Source of the DNA: UBA6952 sp045562575
Lineage (GTDB): Bacteria; Chloroflexota; Dehalococcoidia; Lucifugimonadales; UBA6952
Length of the DNA stretch: 21,464 nucleotides
Direction: 5' to 3'
NCBI GenBank assembly: GCA_045562575.1
Contig: JBJKVQ010000038.1
Coordinates: 1-21,464 of the forward strand
The notes under the pieces were generated by a model. The model did no database searches, had not been told where the DNA came from, and saw nothing but the letters and a program-made list of their open reading frames with translations. Shown piece by piece: positions 8,688 through 16,324 of this stretch (position 1 is the stretch's first letter; every line of letters begins with the position of its first letter). The translations under genes and the position numbers were made by a program.

Positions 8688-9167
8688 TTATAATTGTTGA
8701 ATAACATTTGCTGCTTTTATTGCAGCTTCAGCTGATTCGTATCCTTTATTTTGTTTACCAGGTTTTGATCTTTCTATAGCTTGTTCTTCAGTCAAAGTAG
8801 TAAGTACACCAAATATTGTTGGTATTCCTGTTGAGGATGCACATTCAGCTATACCAAGTGCAGCTTGATTTGCAACATGAAAGTAATGATCTGTTTCATG
8901 TTTTATTACACATCCAATACAAATTATAGCATCTGGTTTTTTTGTAGTAGCTATTGTTTTTGCTATTACTGGAATTTCAAATGCACCAGAAACATATGTA
9001 ATAATAATATTCTTGTTCAATATATTATTATCTTTTAAACATTCAACAGCTCCATCTAATAGAGGAAATGTTATTTTGTTATTGAATTCAGAAACAACTA
9101 TTGCAATTATTAAGCCAGAAGCGTCAAGATTCCCACGTATTTCTTGTACATTATTTTGTTCATTCAT
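8688..9167 (-). CDS. ribH: 6,7-dimethyl-8-ribityllumazine synthase
   Basis: Condenses 5-amino-6-ribitylaminouracil with 3,4-dihydroxy-2-butanone 4-phosphate, the penultimate riboflavin step. In many bacteria it forms an icosahedral 60-mer or a pentamer. The 159 residues match the family. Motifs are VSEFNN (25-30), VSGAFEIPV (59-67), GCVIKHETDHYFHV (85-98, with the catalytic His94), PTIFGVLTT (116-124) and Arg133 followed by NKGYESA (140-146). No strong Shine-Dalgarno precedes the ATG; an in-frame upstream start is not evident. It follows ribBA after 29 nt. Confidence 0.96.
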   Translation of the reverse strand: MNEQNNVQEIRGNLDASGLIIAIVVSEFNNKITFPLLDGAVECLKDNNILNKNIIITYVSGAFEIPVIAKTIATTKKPDAIICIGCVIKHETDHYFHVANQAALGIAECASSTGIPTIFGVLTTLTEEQAIERSKPGKQNKGYESAEAAIKAANVIQQL

Positions 9168-9196
9168 ATTATTTTATTTTATTACTTAGGTATATA

Positions 9197-10396
9197 TTAA
9201 AGTGAATGCCCTAGTCGTGTTCTTTTAGTTTCTAGATACTGTGCATTTACAGAATTGGACTCAATAACAATTGGTACTTGTTCAACTATATCTATCCCGT
9301 AACTGTTTAAACCTACAATCTTTTTTGGATTATTAGTAAGCAATTTCATTTTTGTAATTCCTAGGGATGAAAGAATTTGTGCACCTATTCCATACCATCG
9401 CAAATCAGGGGGGAACCCGAGTTCCGTGTTTGCATCAACAGTGTCCATACCTTGATCTTGTAATTCGTATGCTTTTAATTTATTGTGTAACCCAATTCCT
9501 CTTCCTTCTTGCCGCATATATAAAAATACCCCACATTCAGAGTTTGAAATTAATTCCAGGGATTTTTCCATTTGCTCGCCACAATCACATCTTAAACTAT
9601 GGAAAGTGTCTCCTGTTAAACATTGACTATGTACTCTGACTAGTGGAATTATATCTCCATTGCCTAAGTTACCCTTAACTAAGGCAACGTGTTCGTCAGA
9701 ATCTGTAAGGCTGCGGAATGCAACAGACATAAATTCACCATATTTTGTTGGAAGTTTAGTTTCAGCAACTTTCACAATCATTTTGTCTTTTTGGTGTCTA
9801 TATTGAATTATTTGCTCTATACTGACAATTTTTATGCCGTGTTCTTCTGATAACTTTTCAAGTTCTGGCAACCGTGCCATTGTTCCATCATCATTCATAA
9901 CTTCACATATTACTGATGCAGGATATAATCCAGCTAATTTTGCCAAATCAACTGATCCTTCTGTTTGTCCTGCACGAACTAGAACTCCACCCTCTGCATA
10001 TCTAAGAGGAAATATATGGCCTGGTTTTTGTAGATCCTCTGGTCTTGTCATAGGATTTAGAACAGCTTTTACGGTTGCAGAACGGTCATAAGCAGAAATA
10101 CCTGTAGTTGCACCGTCAGTCTTAGTATCAATTGAAACAGTAAAAGCAGTACCTAATCGTGCAGTATTTTCTGGAACCATTAATGGGATGTCTAAATGTT
10201 CAAGTCTTTGCCCTATTATTGGCATACAGATTAGACCTTTTCCATAAGTTGCCATAAAGGTAATAATTTCGGGAGTAATAAATTCAGCTGCTATAGATAA
10301 ATCACCTTCGTTTTCACGATCTTCATCATCTACAATAATGACCATTTTCCCATCTTGAATATCTTTAATAACATCTTCTACATCACTAAGAGGCAT
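9197..10396 (-). CDS. ribBA: Bifunctional DHBP synthase / GTP cyclohydrolase II
   Basis: Supplies both riboflavin precursors. The N-terminal half (about 1-205) makes 3,4-dihydroxy-2-butanone 4-phosphate from ribulose 5-phosphate; the C-terminal half (about 206-399) opens GTP. In the RibB half DDEDRENEGDL (23-33), SAYDRSATV (101-109), PGHIFPLR (125-132) and NDDGTMARLPE (168-178) are present, but the conserved GHTEA is GQTEG, so Gln144 replaces a metal-ligand histidine. In the RibA half the zinc cysteines are Cys259, Cys270 and Cys272, with RQEGRGIGL (295-303), DANTELGF (321-328) and LLTNNPKKI (352-360). TAGGAG lies 6 nt before the ATG. Length is normal for the fusion. The gene probably belongs to the dcd-rib operon and may also have its own promoter in the 69-nt gap upstream. 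Confidence 0.96.
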   Translation of the reverse strand: MPLSDVEDVIKDIQDGKMVIIVDDEDRENEGDLSIAAEFITPEIITFMATYGKGLICMPIIGQRLEHLDIPLMVPENTARLGTAFTVSIDTKTDGATTGISAYDRSATVKAVLNPMTRPEDLQKPGHIFPLRYAEGGVLVRAGQTEGSVDLAKLAGLYPASVICEVMNDDGTMARLPELEKLSEEHGIKIVSIEQIIQYRHQKDKMIVKVAETKLPTKYGEFMSVAFRSLTDSDEHVALVKGNLGNGDIIPLVRVHSQCLTGDTFHSLRCDCGEQMEKSLELISNSECGVFLYMRQEGRGIGLHNKLKAYELQDQGMDTVDANTELGFPPDLRWYGIGAQILSSLGITKMKLLTNNPKKIVGLNSYGIDIVEQVPIVIESNSVNAQYLETKRTRLGHSL

Positions 10397-10418
10397 ACAT
10401 AACTCCTACACATGGATA

Positions 10419-10448
10419 ATTATAGTTTGATTATTATAGACCAGTTAA
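10419..10448 (-). promoter_or_regulatory. Candidate internal promoter ahead of ribBA
   Basis: On the minus strand TTAACT (10448-10443, 4/6 to the -35 consensus) is followed after 18 nt by a perfect TATAAT (10424-10419). A second perfect TATAAT lies 14 bases upstream (10438-10433). The start of transcription would fall about 15-20 nt before the ribBA ATG, leaving just enough leader for TAGGAG. The gap is only 69 nt and AT-rich, so coincidence is possible. Confidence 0.35.
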
Positions 10449-10465
10449 TATTACTTTGCTAGTTT

Positions 10466-11041
10466 TTATTTTTCCAAAAATCTTTCTATATAACGAGCAA
10501 GTATGTCCGTTTCTATATTGATTAGATCTCCTACTTTTTTGTTCTGTAGATTTGTGTTTTTCCAAGTATGAGGTATTATCGAAACCTTAAATGTATCCTC
10601 AGTAATTTCATTTACTGTAAGACTTATACCATCTAAGGTTACAAAACATTTTTTAACGATATAACGATTGAGTGGATTCAATAATTTTAGATCAATTTCA
10701 TAAGCGATATCGTTATTTTCAATATTTACAATTATACACATTCCTTCGATATGACCTTGGACAATATGTCCACCAAATCTATCTTGAGGCGAAAGCGGTC
10801 GTTCAAGATTTACTAGATCATTTAATTGTAATTCACCTATATTAGACATTTTTTTTGTTTCAGGTCCAATATTTACGGTACCGGAATTTTCATCTATAGA
10901 AATTAAAGTCAAACAGACACCGTTTACACATATACTACTACCAAGAGTCGCATCTATAATTGTTTTCGATGCGCCAAAAGATAATGTGTCCTTAGATATA
11001 GTTAAAACTTTCCCTACTTCTTCTACAATTCCTGTGAACAT
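10466..11041 (-). CDS. ribE: Riboflavin synthase, alpha subunit
   Basis: Dismutates two 6,7-dimethyl-8-ribityllumazine molecules to riboflavin and the ribitylaminouracil, which returns to RibH. The 191 residues contain two tandem lumazine-binding barrels. The first starts at the invariant MFTGIVEEVG and has SSICVNGVCLTL (35-46, with Cys43) and FGGHIVQGHIEG (89-100, His97). The second has DGISLTVNEI (137-146) and FKVSIIPHTW..TN (151-164), closing with GDLINIETD (171-179). It is slightly shorter than the common 200 or so residues, without a missing block. AGAAGG, within the last codons of ribD, stands 8 nt before the ATG; the two genes are 5 nt apart, which implies coupling. Confidence 0.96.
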   Translation of the reverse strand: MFTGIVEEVGKVLTISKDTLSFGASKTIIDATLGSSICVNGVCLTLISIDENSGTVNIGPETKKMSNIGELQLNDLVNLERPLSPQDRFGGHIVQGHIEGMCIIVNIENNDIAYEIDLKLLNPLNRYIVKKCFVTLDGISLTVNEITEDTFKVSIIPHTWKNTNLQNKKVGDLINIETDILARYIERFLEK

Positions 11042-11046
11042 GAATT

Positions 11047-12129
11047 TTACCTTCTCGGATATCCCGTCAGTAATAAATTTGAATCATAATTTTCTAAATT
11101 AGTATTTTCAAGATTAATTATATCAGACATAGTGTTTGCACCAAAACCTCCTATTGCTGAAGGTGTATTTTGTCCACCAATTAGTATTGGTGCTATAAAA
11201 GCGTATACTTTGTTTACCAAATGGAGATTAAAAAAAGAGCCTAATGTTTCACTACCACCCTCAACTAATATTTGATATTTAGATTTACTATAAAGAAAAC
11301 TAATGAGTTCATTTATATCTACTTTATTCTCTTTGGGTAACTTGATCGAATTTATACCTTTTTGTTCAAAAAGTTTGTTTTTATCCTCAGAAATTTGGTT
11401 ATATGCAATAAGGGTATTTGTGGGATTATTTATTACATTAGATCCAATAGGTATATTGCAGTTACTATCCAGAATCACCCTTAAAGGTTGGTGTTCATAC
11501 TCATTTCCATCTTCTTTTCGAGCAGTTAATAGTGGGTTATCTTTGATTATAGTATTTATTCCAACGATGATTACATCACTCGCAGCTCGAATCGCATGTG
11601 CTTTATTTCTTGAAAGTTCATTTGTTATCCATTTTGATTCACCTGAAGAAGTAGCAATTTTGCCATCTAAACTTGCAGCAAATTTTGCAGATATAAAAGG
11701 TTTTTGTCGCTTGTGGCTGTGTATATAAGCTTCATAAAATGTTTTTATTAAACCCGCGTTTGTTGATTTTTCAACTGTAATATTGGCATCTTCCAGTTTT
11801 TTAATTCCGTTACCAGAAACTTTAGGATTTGGATCCTTGATTCCATATACTACCTTAGAGATTCCTGATGAAATAATTTTGTCTACACAGGGGGGCGTTT
11901 TCCCAATATGTGAGCAAGGTTCTAATGTGACGTATAGGGTTGCATTGTTACATGGTTCGTTTGTATTTTCTAATGCCATGATTTCGGCATGGTGTTGACC
12001 AGGCTTTTGGGTAAATCCAGACCCAATTACTTCATTATTTTTAACAATAACAGCCCCTACTGCTGGGTTAGGGTAACATAACCCAATTGCGAGTTTGGCT
12101 TGATCTAAAGCTAAATTTAAAAAATCCAT
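11047..12129 (-). CDS. ribD: Bifunctional pyrimidine deaminase / reductase (riboflavin synthesis)
   Basis: Deaminates the GTP cyclohydrolase II product and reduces its ribosyl side chain with NADPH. The 360 residues form an N-terminal cytidine-deaminase-like domain (1-145) with zinc ligands in HAE (His47, Glu49) and EPCSHIGKTPPC (Cys72, Cys81), plus the opening PNPAVGAVIV (20-29). The C-terminal DHFR-like reductase domain (146-360) has KFAASLDGKIAT (149-160), GESKWIT (163-169), a DNPLLTAR block (197-204) and LVEGGSETLGSFF (288-300). Only 3 nt separate it from dcd and 5 nt from ribE. No clear Shine-Dalgarno is seen, so translation may depend on coupling to dcd. Confidence 0.96.
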   Translation of the reverse strand: MDFLNLALDQAKLAIGLCYPNPAVGAVIVKNNEVIGSGFTQKPGQHHAEIMALENTNEPCNNATLYVTLEPCSHIGKTPPCVDKIISSGISKVVYGIKDPNPKVSGNGIKKLEDANITVEKSTNAGLIKTFYEAYIHSHKRQKPFISAKFAASLDGKIATSSGESKWITNELSRNKAHAIRAASDVIIVGINTIIKDNPLLTARKEDGNEYEHQPLRVILDSNCNIPIGSNVINNPTNTLIAYNQISEDKNKLFEQKGINSIKLPKENKVDINELISFLYSKSKYQILVEGGSETLGSFFNLHLVNKVYAFIAPILIGGQNTPSAIGGFGANTMSDIINLENTNLENYDSNLLLTGYPRR

Positions 12130-12132
12130 AAT

Positions 12133-12702
12133 TTATTTTGATGGGAAATCTTTATGTAATTTACTTGCAGTAGGAAGAGTTTGTCCTTGGTATTTACTTC
12201 CCAATTCAGAAGAGCCATATAGTCTTGTTGCTGGTGTTGTTAATTGCAAAAATGACAATTGCCCAATTTTCATTTTGTAGTATAAGGTTATAGGTAAATT
12301 AGATACGTTACTCAATTCCAAAGTTAAATTACCTTTCCATCCTGGGTCTACATAACCTGCTGTTGAATGAATCAATAATCCAATTCTCCCTAAAGAACTT
12401 TTACCTTCTAATCTAGCAACTAAATCTGCAGGTATTTCGATATTTTCTAAGGTGCTTCCAAGAATAAATTCTCCAGGATGTAATATAAAAGGTGTTTTGT
12501 CATCAATAGTTTCTAAATCCATTAATCCTTCTAAGTCTTCTCTGACGTCAATATAAGGTCGTCTTGAATTTCGAAAAACGAGTACTTTATTATCTAAGTG
12601 GACATCTACCGAAGCAGGTTGTATATCATTTGGATCTAAGGGGTCAATAACGATATTTCCTTTTTCGATTTGTTCTTTAATTGTCACGTCACTTAGTACC
12701 AT
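12133..12702 (-). CDS. dcd: dCTP deaminase, probably dUMP-forming (bifunctional)
   Basis: Trimeric dUTPase-fold enzyme that deaminates dCTP. The sequence closely follows the Mycobacterium/Methanocaldococcus type, which also hydrolyses dUTP so that dUMP is released. Features of the 189 residues are MVLSD at the N-terminus, QPASVDVHLD (28-37), RLEGKSSLGRIGLL (97-110), HSTAGYVDPGW (112-122), TLELSNVSNLPITL (127-140, with the catalytic-position Glu129) and GSKYQGQ (168-174). A further ATG at 12714 would add four residues, but GAGGA inside that extension lies 5 nt before the ATG at 12702, so the shorter start is chosen. It heads the minus-strand riboflavin operon, giving a deaminase next to the RibD deaminase; the bifunctional call is by resemblance. 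Confidence 0.93.
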   Translation of the reverse strand: MVLSDVTIKEQIEKGNIVIDPLDPNDIQPASVDVHLDNKVLVFRNSRRPYIDVREDLEGLMDLETIDDKTPFILHPGEFILGSTLENIEIPADLVARLEGKSSLGRIGLLIHSTAGYVDPGWKGNLTLELSNVSNLPITLYYKMKIGQLSFLQLTTPATRLYGSSELGSKYQGQTLPTASKLHKDFPSK

Positions 12703-12742
12703 ATTTATCCTCATTTGAAATGTTAATTATCCATTATCAAAT

Positions 12743-12748
12743 ATTATA
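12743..12748 (-). promoter_or_regulatory. Candidate -10 element for the dcd-rib operon
   Basis: A perfect TATAAT reads on the minus strand 40 bases before the dcd start. No good -35 lies 16-18 bases further up; TTGAAT and TTGAAA occur at wrong spacings. This 83-nt gap is the only non-coding stretch ahead of the operon and holds no FMN (RFN) riboswitch signature. Assignment is tentative because the base composition favours such hexamers. Confidence 0.3.
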
Positions 12749-12785
12749 CATATTTTCTTATTCAAATACTTTCAAGAAATTATTC

Positions 12786-13622
12786 TTAATTATCATTGAT
12801 ATCAAAATGCATTTGAACTTGCACTGATACAGAGATATCTCCAGACATAATTGGAGTTTCTATAAAAGACTCAGCCCGGGCCATAGCCATCATTGGCATA
12901 TCTGATACTGATTCAAATGCGCTGGGCGAAGAAATTTCATTTATATATTTTGGATTACCTAATTTAATATTAGCGGTGCTAGCTATTTCTTGAGCTTTTT
13001 CCATAGCATTTTTTACAGCAATTTCTCTTGCAGATTTTATAATGGTAGTTTTATCTTCTAGGTCAAATGTAATTGATTCAAAGTCAATTAATTCGTCACT
13101 ATTCATGATAATCACATCAATTATTTCGCCAATATTATCTAACTCATATATTTTTACATTAACTGAATTGGTAGTTTTAAACCCTATTAGTTCCATTTTT
13201 CTTTTTTTATCATTCCATTCTTTTTCGGGTCCAATTCTAAAGTAATTGGTCGTTATATTTTCTTTGGATATATCTTTAGCTATTAATTCATCAAGTATAT
13301 TTTGTAATGCTTTTGCAGCGGTATTTCTTGATTCTGAAGCAGAATCTTTGATCGAAACTACGCTGAAATTTATTATGGCAATATCTGGATTTGCATCAGC
13401 CATACCTTTTCCTATCACACTAATTCCTGTAGCAACTTGTTGGTTATTTAATAAACTTACATCTCTTACGGGACTATTTTGTAACGTAGATTCTGAGGCA
13501 GGTAATGGTACAGAAATAGATTCTGAATCAGATTCTCCTGTTCCAAAACCGACACTGTTGTTGCAAGCTACACTTATTAAACCAACACTAATAATTAAAA
13601 ATATAAAAAATTTCTTTAACAT
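12786..13622 (-). CDS. SIMPL-domain (DUF541) lipoprotein
   Basis: Predicted exported lipoprotein of the SIMPL/DUF541 family, whose molecular role is poorly known (periplasmic or surface proteins, some linked to stress tolerance). Counting from the ATG at 13622 gives 278 residues: a basic-hydrophobic signal peptide MLKKFFIFLIISVGLISVAC with lipobox SVAC and lipidated Cys20, a Ser/Glu/Pro-rich linker (about 21-62), then the SIMPL domain (about 66-250) with GISVIGKGMADANPDIA (66-82) and a late SAREIAVKNAMEKAQEIA helix. The frame is open 20 codons further upstream, but AAGGA lies 5 nt before 13622 and the signal peptide starts there. It has its own promoter, divergent from proC. Confidence 0.85.
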   Translation of the reverse strand: MLKKFFIFLIISVGLISVACNNSVGFGTGESDSESISVPLPASESTLQNSPVRDVSLLNNQQVATGISVIGKGMADANPDIAIINFSVVSIKDSASESRNTAAKALQNILDELIAKDISKENITTNYFRIGPEKEWNDKKRKMELIGFKTTNSVNVKIYELDNIGEIIDVIIMNSDELIDFESITFDLEDKTTIIKSAREIAVKNAMEKAQEIASTANIKLGNPKYINEISSPSAFESVSDMPMMAMARAESFIETPIMSGDISVSVQVQMHFDINDN

Positions 13623-13646
13623 AATAATCCTTATGATATTAAATTT

Positions 13647-13676
13647 TTGCTTTATCATACCTAGAAGTACTATAAT
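13647..13676 (+). promoter_or_regulatory. Candidate promoter for proC
   Basis: A perfect TATAAT at 13671-13676 with TTGCTT (13647-13652, 3/6) 18 nt upstream. The start of transcription would be near 13683, leaving about a 36-nt leader before the proC ATG. It interleaves with the oppositely directed promoter, so the two genes may compete for RNA polymerase. Confidence 0.4.
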
Positions 13677-13682
13677 ATACAA
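13654..13682 (-). promoter_or_regulatory. Candidate promoter for the SIMPL lipoprotein gene
   Basis: Minus-strand TTGTAT (13682-13677) and TATGAT (13659-13654) with a 17-nt spacer; the -10 matches 5/6 and the -35 matches 3/6. Transcription would begin near 13647, about 25 nt before the chosen ATG at 13622. This also supports the shorter start, because the longest frame would begin upstream of the transcript. It overlaps the proC promoter on the other strand. Confidence 0.4.
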
Positions 13683-13718
13683 TCTTCATGATCTAGAAAT
13701 AACAAGGATGTGAATTTA

Positions 13719-14525
13719 ATGGCAATAGGATTTATAGGTGGTGGAATTATGGCGGAAGCTATAATTCGAGGAGTACTAAATCAAAAAATTATTCCAGCTT
13801 CAGATTTTCTTATTTCTGAGTTAGTAGAATCTCGTAGGAAATTTTTGAAAGACAACTATAAAATTAACGTTACTAGTAATAACATTGAATTAGTTGAAAA
13901 ATCAGATGTAATAATTTTGTGTGTAAAGCCACAAAATTTACTTAATGTAGCTAAAGAATTACAAGGGTCATTAAGAGCAGACCAACTTTTAATTTCTATA
14001 CTAGCCGGTATATCTATTGATAAATTAATAGATCAGTTTGGGCATAATAAAGTCATACGTGTTATGCCTAATACACCAGCCCAAATTGGTGAAGGTTCTA
14101 GTGTATGGCTTTCCTCAAATGAAGTCAGCGTAGAGGATAAAATCTTCGCTAAAAAGATTCTTTCCTCTTTAGGTCTAGAGATCGAAGTACTAGACGAAAA
14201 ACTAATTGATATTGGTACTGCACTAAGTGGAAGTGGACCAGCATATGTAGCTTTATTTATCGAAAGTTTAATTGATGCTGCTGTTGCATTAGGTATGACT
14301 AGAGATATGGCTGAAAAACTTTCTTTACAAACTGTTTTTGGCACTTCAAAGTTGATGGCAGATCAAAATATTTCTGCAGTAGAATTAAAGACAATGGTTA
14401 CCTCTCCAGGAGGTACTACAGCTGAAGCATTAATGACGCTAGAAAAACAACAATTTAGAACTGCTTTGATGGAAGCTGTATACAGTGCTTACAAAAAATC
14501 TATATCATTGAGAGGTGAGTCTTGA
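13719..14525 (+). CDS. proC: Pyrroline-5-carboxylate reductase
   Basis: Last step of proline synthesis, NAD(P)H-dependent reduction of pyrroline-5-carboxylate. The 268 residues fit the family: Rossmann loop IGFIGGGIMAEAI (3-15), VKPQ near 72, VIRVMPNTPAQIGEG near 112-126, and the C-terminal dimer/active-site signature LSGSGPAYVALFIES together with MVTSPGGTTAEAL near 227-239. A GTG at 13710 would add three residues but would sit one base after AAGGA (13704-13708); the ATG at 13719 is more sensible and fits the family N-terminus. Its stop TGA overlaps the TTG start of the YggT gene. Confidence 0.96.
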   Translation: MAIGFIGGGIMAEAIIRGVLNQKIIPASDFLISELVESRRKFLKDNYKINVTSNNIELVEKSDVIILCVKPQNLLNVAKELQGSLRADQLLISILAGISIDKLIDQFGHNKVIRVMPNTPAQIGEGSSVWLSSNEVSVEDKIFAKKILSSLGLEIEVLDEKLIDIGTALSGSGPAYVALFIESLIDAAVALGMTRDMAEKLSLQTVFGTSKLMADQNISAVELKTMVTSPGGTTAEALMTLEKQQFRTALMEAVYSAYKKSISLRGES

Positions 14526-14791
14526 GAGCATTAGCTGAATTAGTAAATCTATTAAGCGTAATACTCTATATGGCTATTTTCGCTCGAGTTATTTTGTCAT
14601 GGCTTTCTCACTCAATTCAAAATAGTACTTTGGCCTTAATTATATATATAGTTACAGAACCTATATTAAAGCCGATTAGAAGGATTGCTGCACCAATTGG
14701 GGGTACATTAGATATTAGTCCAATTATTGCATTATTATTGATTCAATTTATTGAAAGAATAATAATACGACTTCTTTTTGCTATAAGTTAG
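14522..14791 (+). CDS. YggT-family membrane protein
   Basis: Small integral membrane protein of the YggT/YlmG family, often next to proC or in the division gene region and linked to membrane organisation or osmotic/ion homeostasis; the precise role is unsettled. The 89 residues hold two hydrophobic segments (about 8-27 and 66-86) and the family motif TEPILKPIRRI...LDISPIIALLLIQFI. The start is TTG at 14522, overlapping the proC stop in TTGA, with GAGGTG just upstream, so translation is coupled to proC. Gene order proC-yggT supports the assignment. Confidence 0.9.
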   Translation: MRALAELVNLLSVILYMAIFARVILSWLSHSIQNSTLALIIYIVTEPILKPIRRIAAPIGGTLDISPIIALLLIQFIERIIIRLLFAIS

Positions 14792-14814
14792 TATAACGAA
14801 TCAAGGAGGACATG

Positions 14815-16311
14815 ATGGAAATTTCGTGTTTAAAATCAGAAGTTGGTCTGGTAAATACTGAAGCGTTAATAATAAATGTATTTGAAGGTGTAGAAGTGCC
14901 AGGTGGGGCTACTGGTTCAATAGATACCCTTATAGGTGGAAAAATCTCAAGATTGATAAGCTCTGGAGAAATAACAGGAAAGAAAAATGAAATTACTATT
15001 ATTCATACTTTCGGGGAATTCGAATTTGAAAGAGTAATTATTTGTGGATTAGGAAAACAGGAAAAATTTAACTATGATTCTATTCGTCAAATTATGGCAA
15101 TTACCATGAGGCAATTACGAAAAATCAAAGTCAAAAATGTTGCTACAATTTGTCATGGCGCAGGTATTGGGGGATTAGATCCTAAATTATGTGCTTTAGC
15201 GATCACTGAAGGTGCTCTTTTAGGTACTTACCAGTTTTCTAAATATAAAAATACCTCAACAAGCGAAATACTAGAAAGTTTAGAAATAATAGAAAATGAT
15301 GATCAAAAAATACAAACTATTAATGATGGTATTAATGAGGGTGTAGTATTGTCAGAGTCTACTATTATAGCTAGAGATTTAGGAAATGAACCAGGCAATA
15401 TTCTTCCGCCAAGAGAACTTGCAGACAGAACAAAGGCATTTTCAAATTTGATTGGATTAAATTGCACTATCCTCGATAAATCCGAAATACAAAAATTGAG
15501 TATGGGTGGCATACTAGGTGTTTCTGCAGGTAGCCATGAAGAGCCAAGATTGATTGTAATGGAACATCTAGGAAATCCCAATTCGACACAAAAAATCGCA
15601 CTTTGTGGTAAAGGAATAACTTTTGATACGGGTGGTATCTCTTTAAAACCACCATTAAATATGGGAACAATGAAGGGGGATATGGCAGGAGCAGCAGCAG
15701 TAATTGGAGCAATGATTGCAATAAAAAAATTGAATCTACCAATAAATGTACTTGGTGTAGTAGCTTCAGCAGAAAATATGCCTGGGGGTGCTGCTATGAG
15801 GCCTGGTGACATTATTACCATGATGAATGGTACACATGTTGAAGTGGACAATACAGATGCAGAGGGACGTTTAGTTTTAGGAGATGCTATTGAATATTCG
15901 AAACGGCAAGGATCTACATCAATTATAGATGTAGCAACACTGACTGGGGCAGCTATAGTTGCTTTAGGTAATGATTCTGCAGCGGTTATGGGAAACAACC
16001 AAGAACTTATAGATAATTTAATAGCTACCTCTGAAGTTACAGGTGAACAATATTGGCAACTTCCAATATTTGATAATTATAGATCTCAATTAGATAGTAT
16101 ATATGCTGATATGAAAAATACGGGTGGCCAACCAGCAGGGAGCATTACTGCAGGAAAATTTATTCAAGAATTTGTGGGAGATACTCCTTGGATACATTTG
16201 GATATTGCTGGTATGGCTAGAGTAAACTCTACCAAGGACTATAAAGTTGCTGGACACACGGGTTTTGCAGTTAGATCTTTGGTAAGTTTAATAGAAACAC
16301 TATCTAGTTAG
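14815..16311 (+). CDS. pepA: Leucyl aminopeptidase (M17 family, PepA type)
   Basis: Cytosolic hexameric dizinc or dimanganese aminopeptidase of peptide turnover; some PepA proteins also bind DNA. An N-terminal macro-like domain (about 1-165) precedes the catalytic domain. Metal and catalytic residues line up with E. coli PepA: Lys266 and Asp271 in GKGITFDTGG, Lys278, Asp289 in MKGDMAG, and the family signature NTDAEGRL with Asp348 and Glu350; PGGAAMRPGD precedes it. Two tandem ATGs occur at 14812 and 14815 after AAGGAGGA (14803-14810). The second gives a better spacing and is chosen (498 residues). It lies 20-odd nt after the YggT gene, probably in the same operon. Confidence 0.95.
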   Translation: MEISCLKSEVGLVNTEALIINVFEGVEVPGGATGSIDTLIGGKISRLISSGEITGKKNEITIIHTFGEFEFERVIICGLGKQEKFNYDSIRQIMAITMRQLRKIKVKNVATICHGAGIGGLDPKLCALAITEGALLGTYQFSKYKNTSTSEILESLEIIENDDQKIQTINDGINEGVVLSESTIIARDLGNEPGNILPPRELADRTKAFSNLIGLNCTILDKSEIQKLSMGGILGVSAGSHEEPRLIVMEHLGNPNSTQKIALCGKGITFDTGGISLKPPLNMGTMKGDMAGAAAVIGAMIAIKKLNLPINVLGVVASAENMPGGAAMRPGDIITMMNGTHVEVDNTDAEGRLVLGDAIEYSKRQGSTSIIDVATLTGAAIVALGNDSAAVMGNNQELIDNLIATSEVTGEQYWQLPIFDNYRSQLDSIYADMKNTGGQPAGSITAGKFIQEFVGDTPWIHLDIAGMARVNSTKDYKVAGHTGFAVRSLVSLIETLSS

Positions 16312-16324
16312 TATAGGCATTTCA

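Noticed and set aside
11303..11728. 141-codon open frame antisense to ribD
   Set aside because: Shadow of ribD, whose deaminase and reductase motifs are intact in the minus-strand frame.
13246..13713. 155-codon open frame opposite the SIMPL gene
   Set aside because: It covers a gene with a signal peptide and recognised domain on the other strand, and resembles no family.
15303..15998. 231-codon open frame antisense to pepA
   Set aside because: It is the complementary-frame shadow of a gene with clear M17 motifs; the composition is Ile/Pro/Ser-rich and there is no ribosome binding site.
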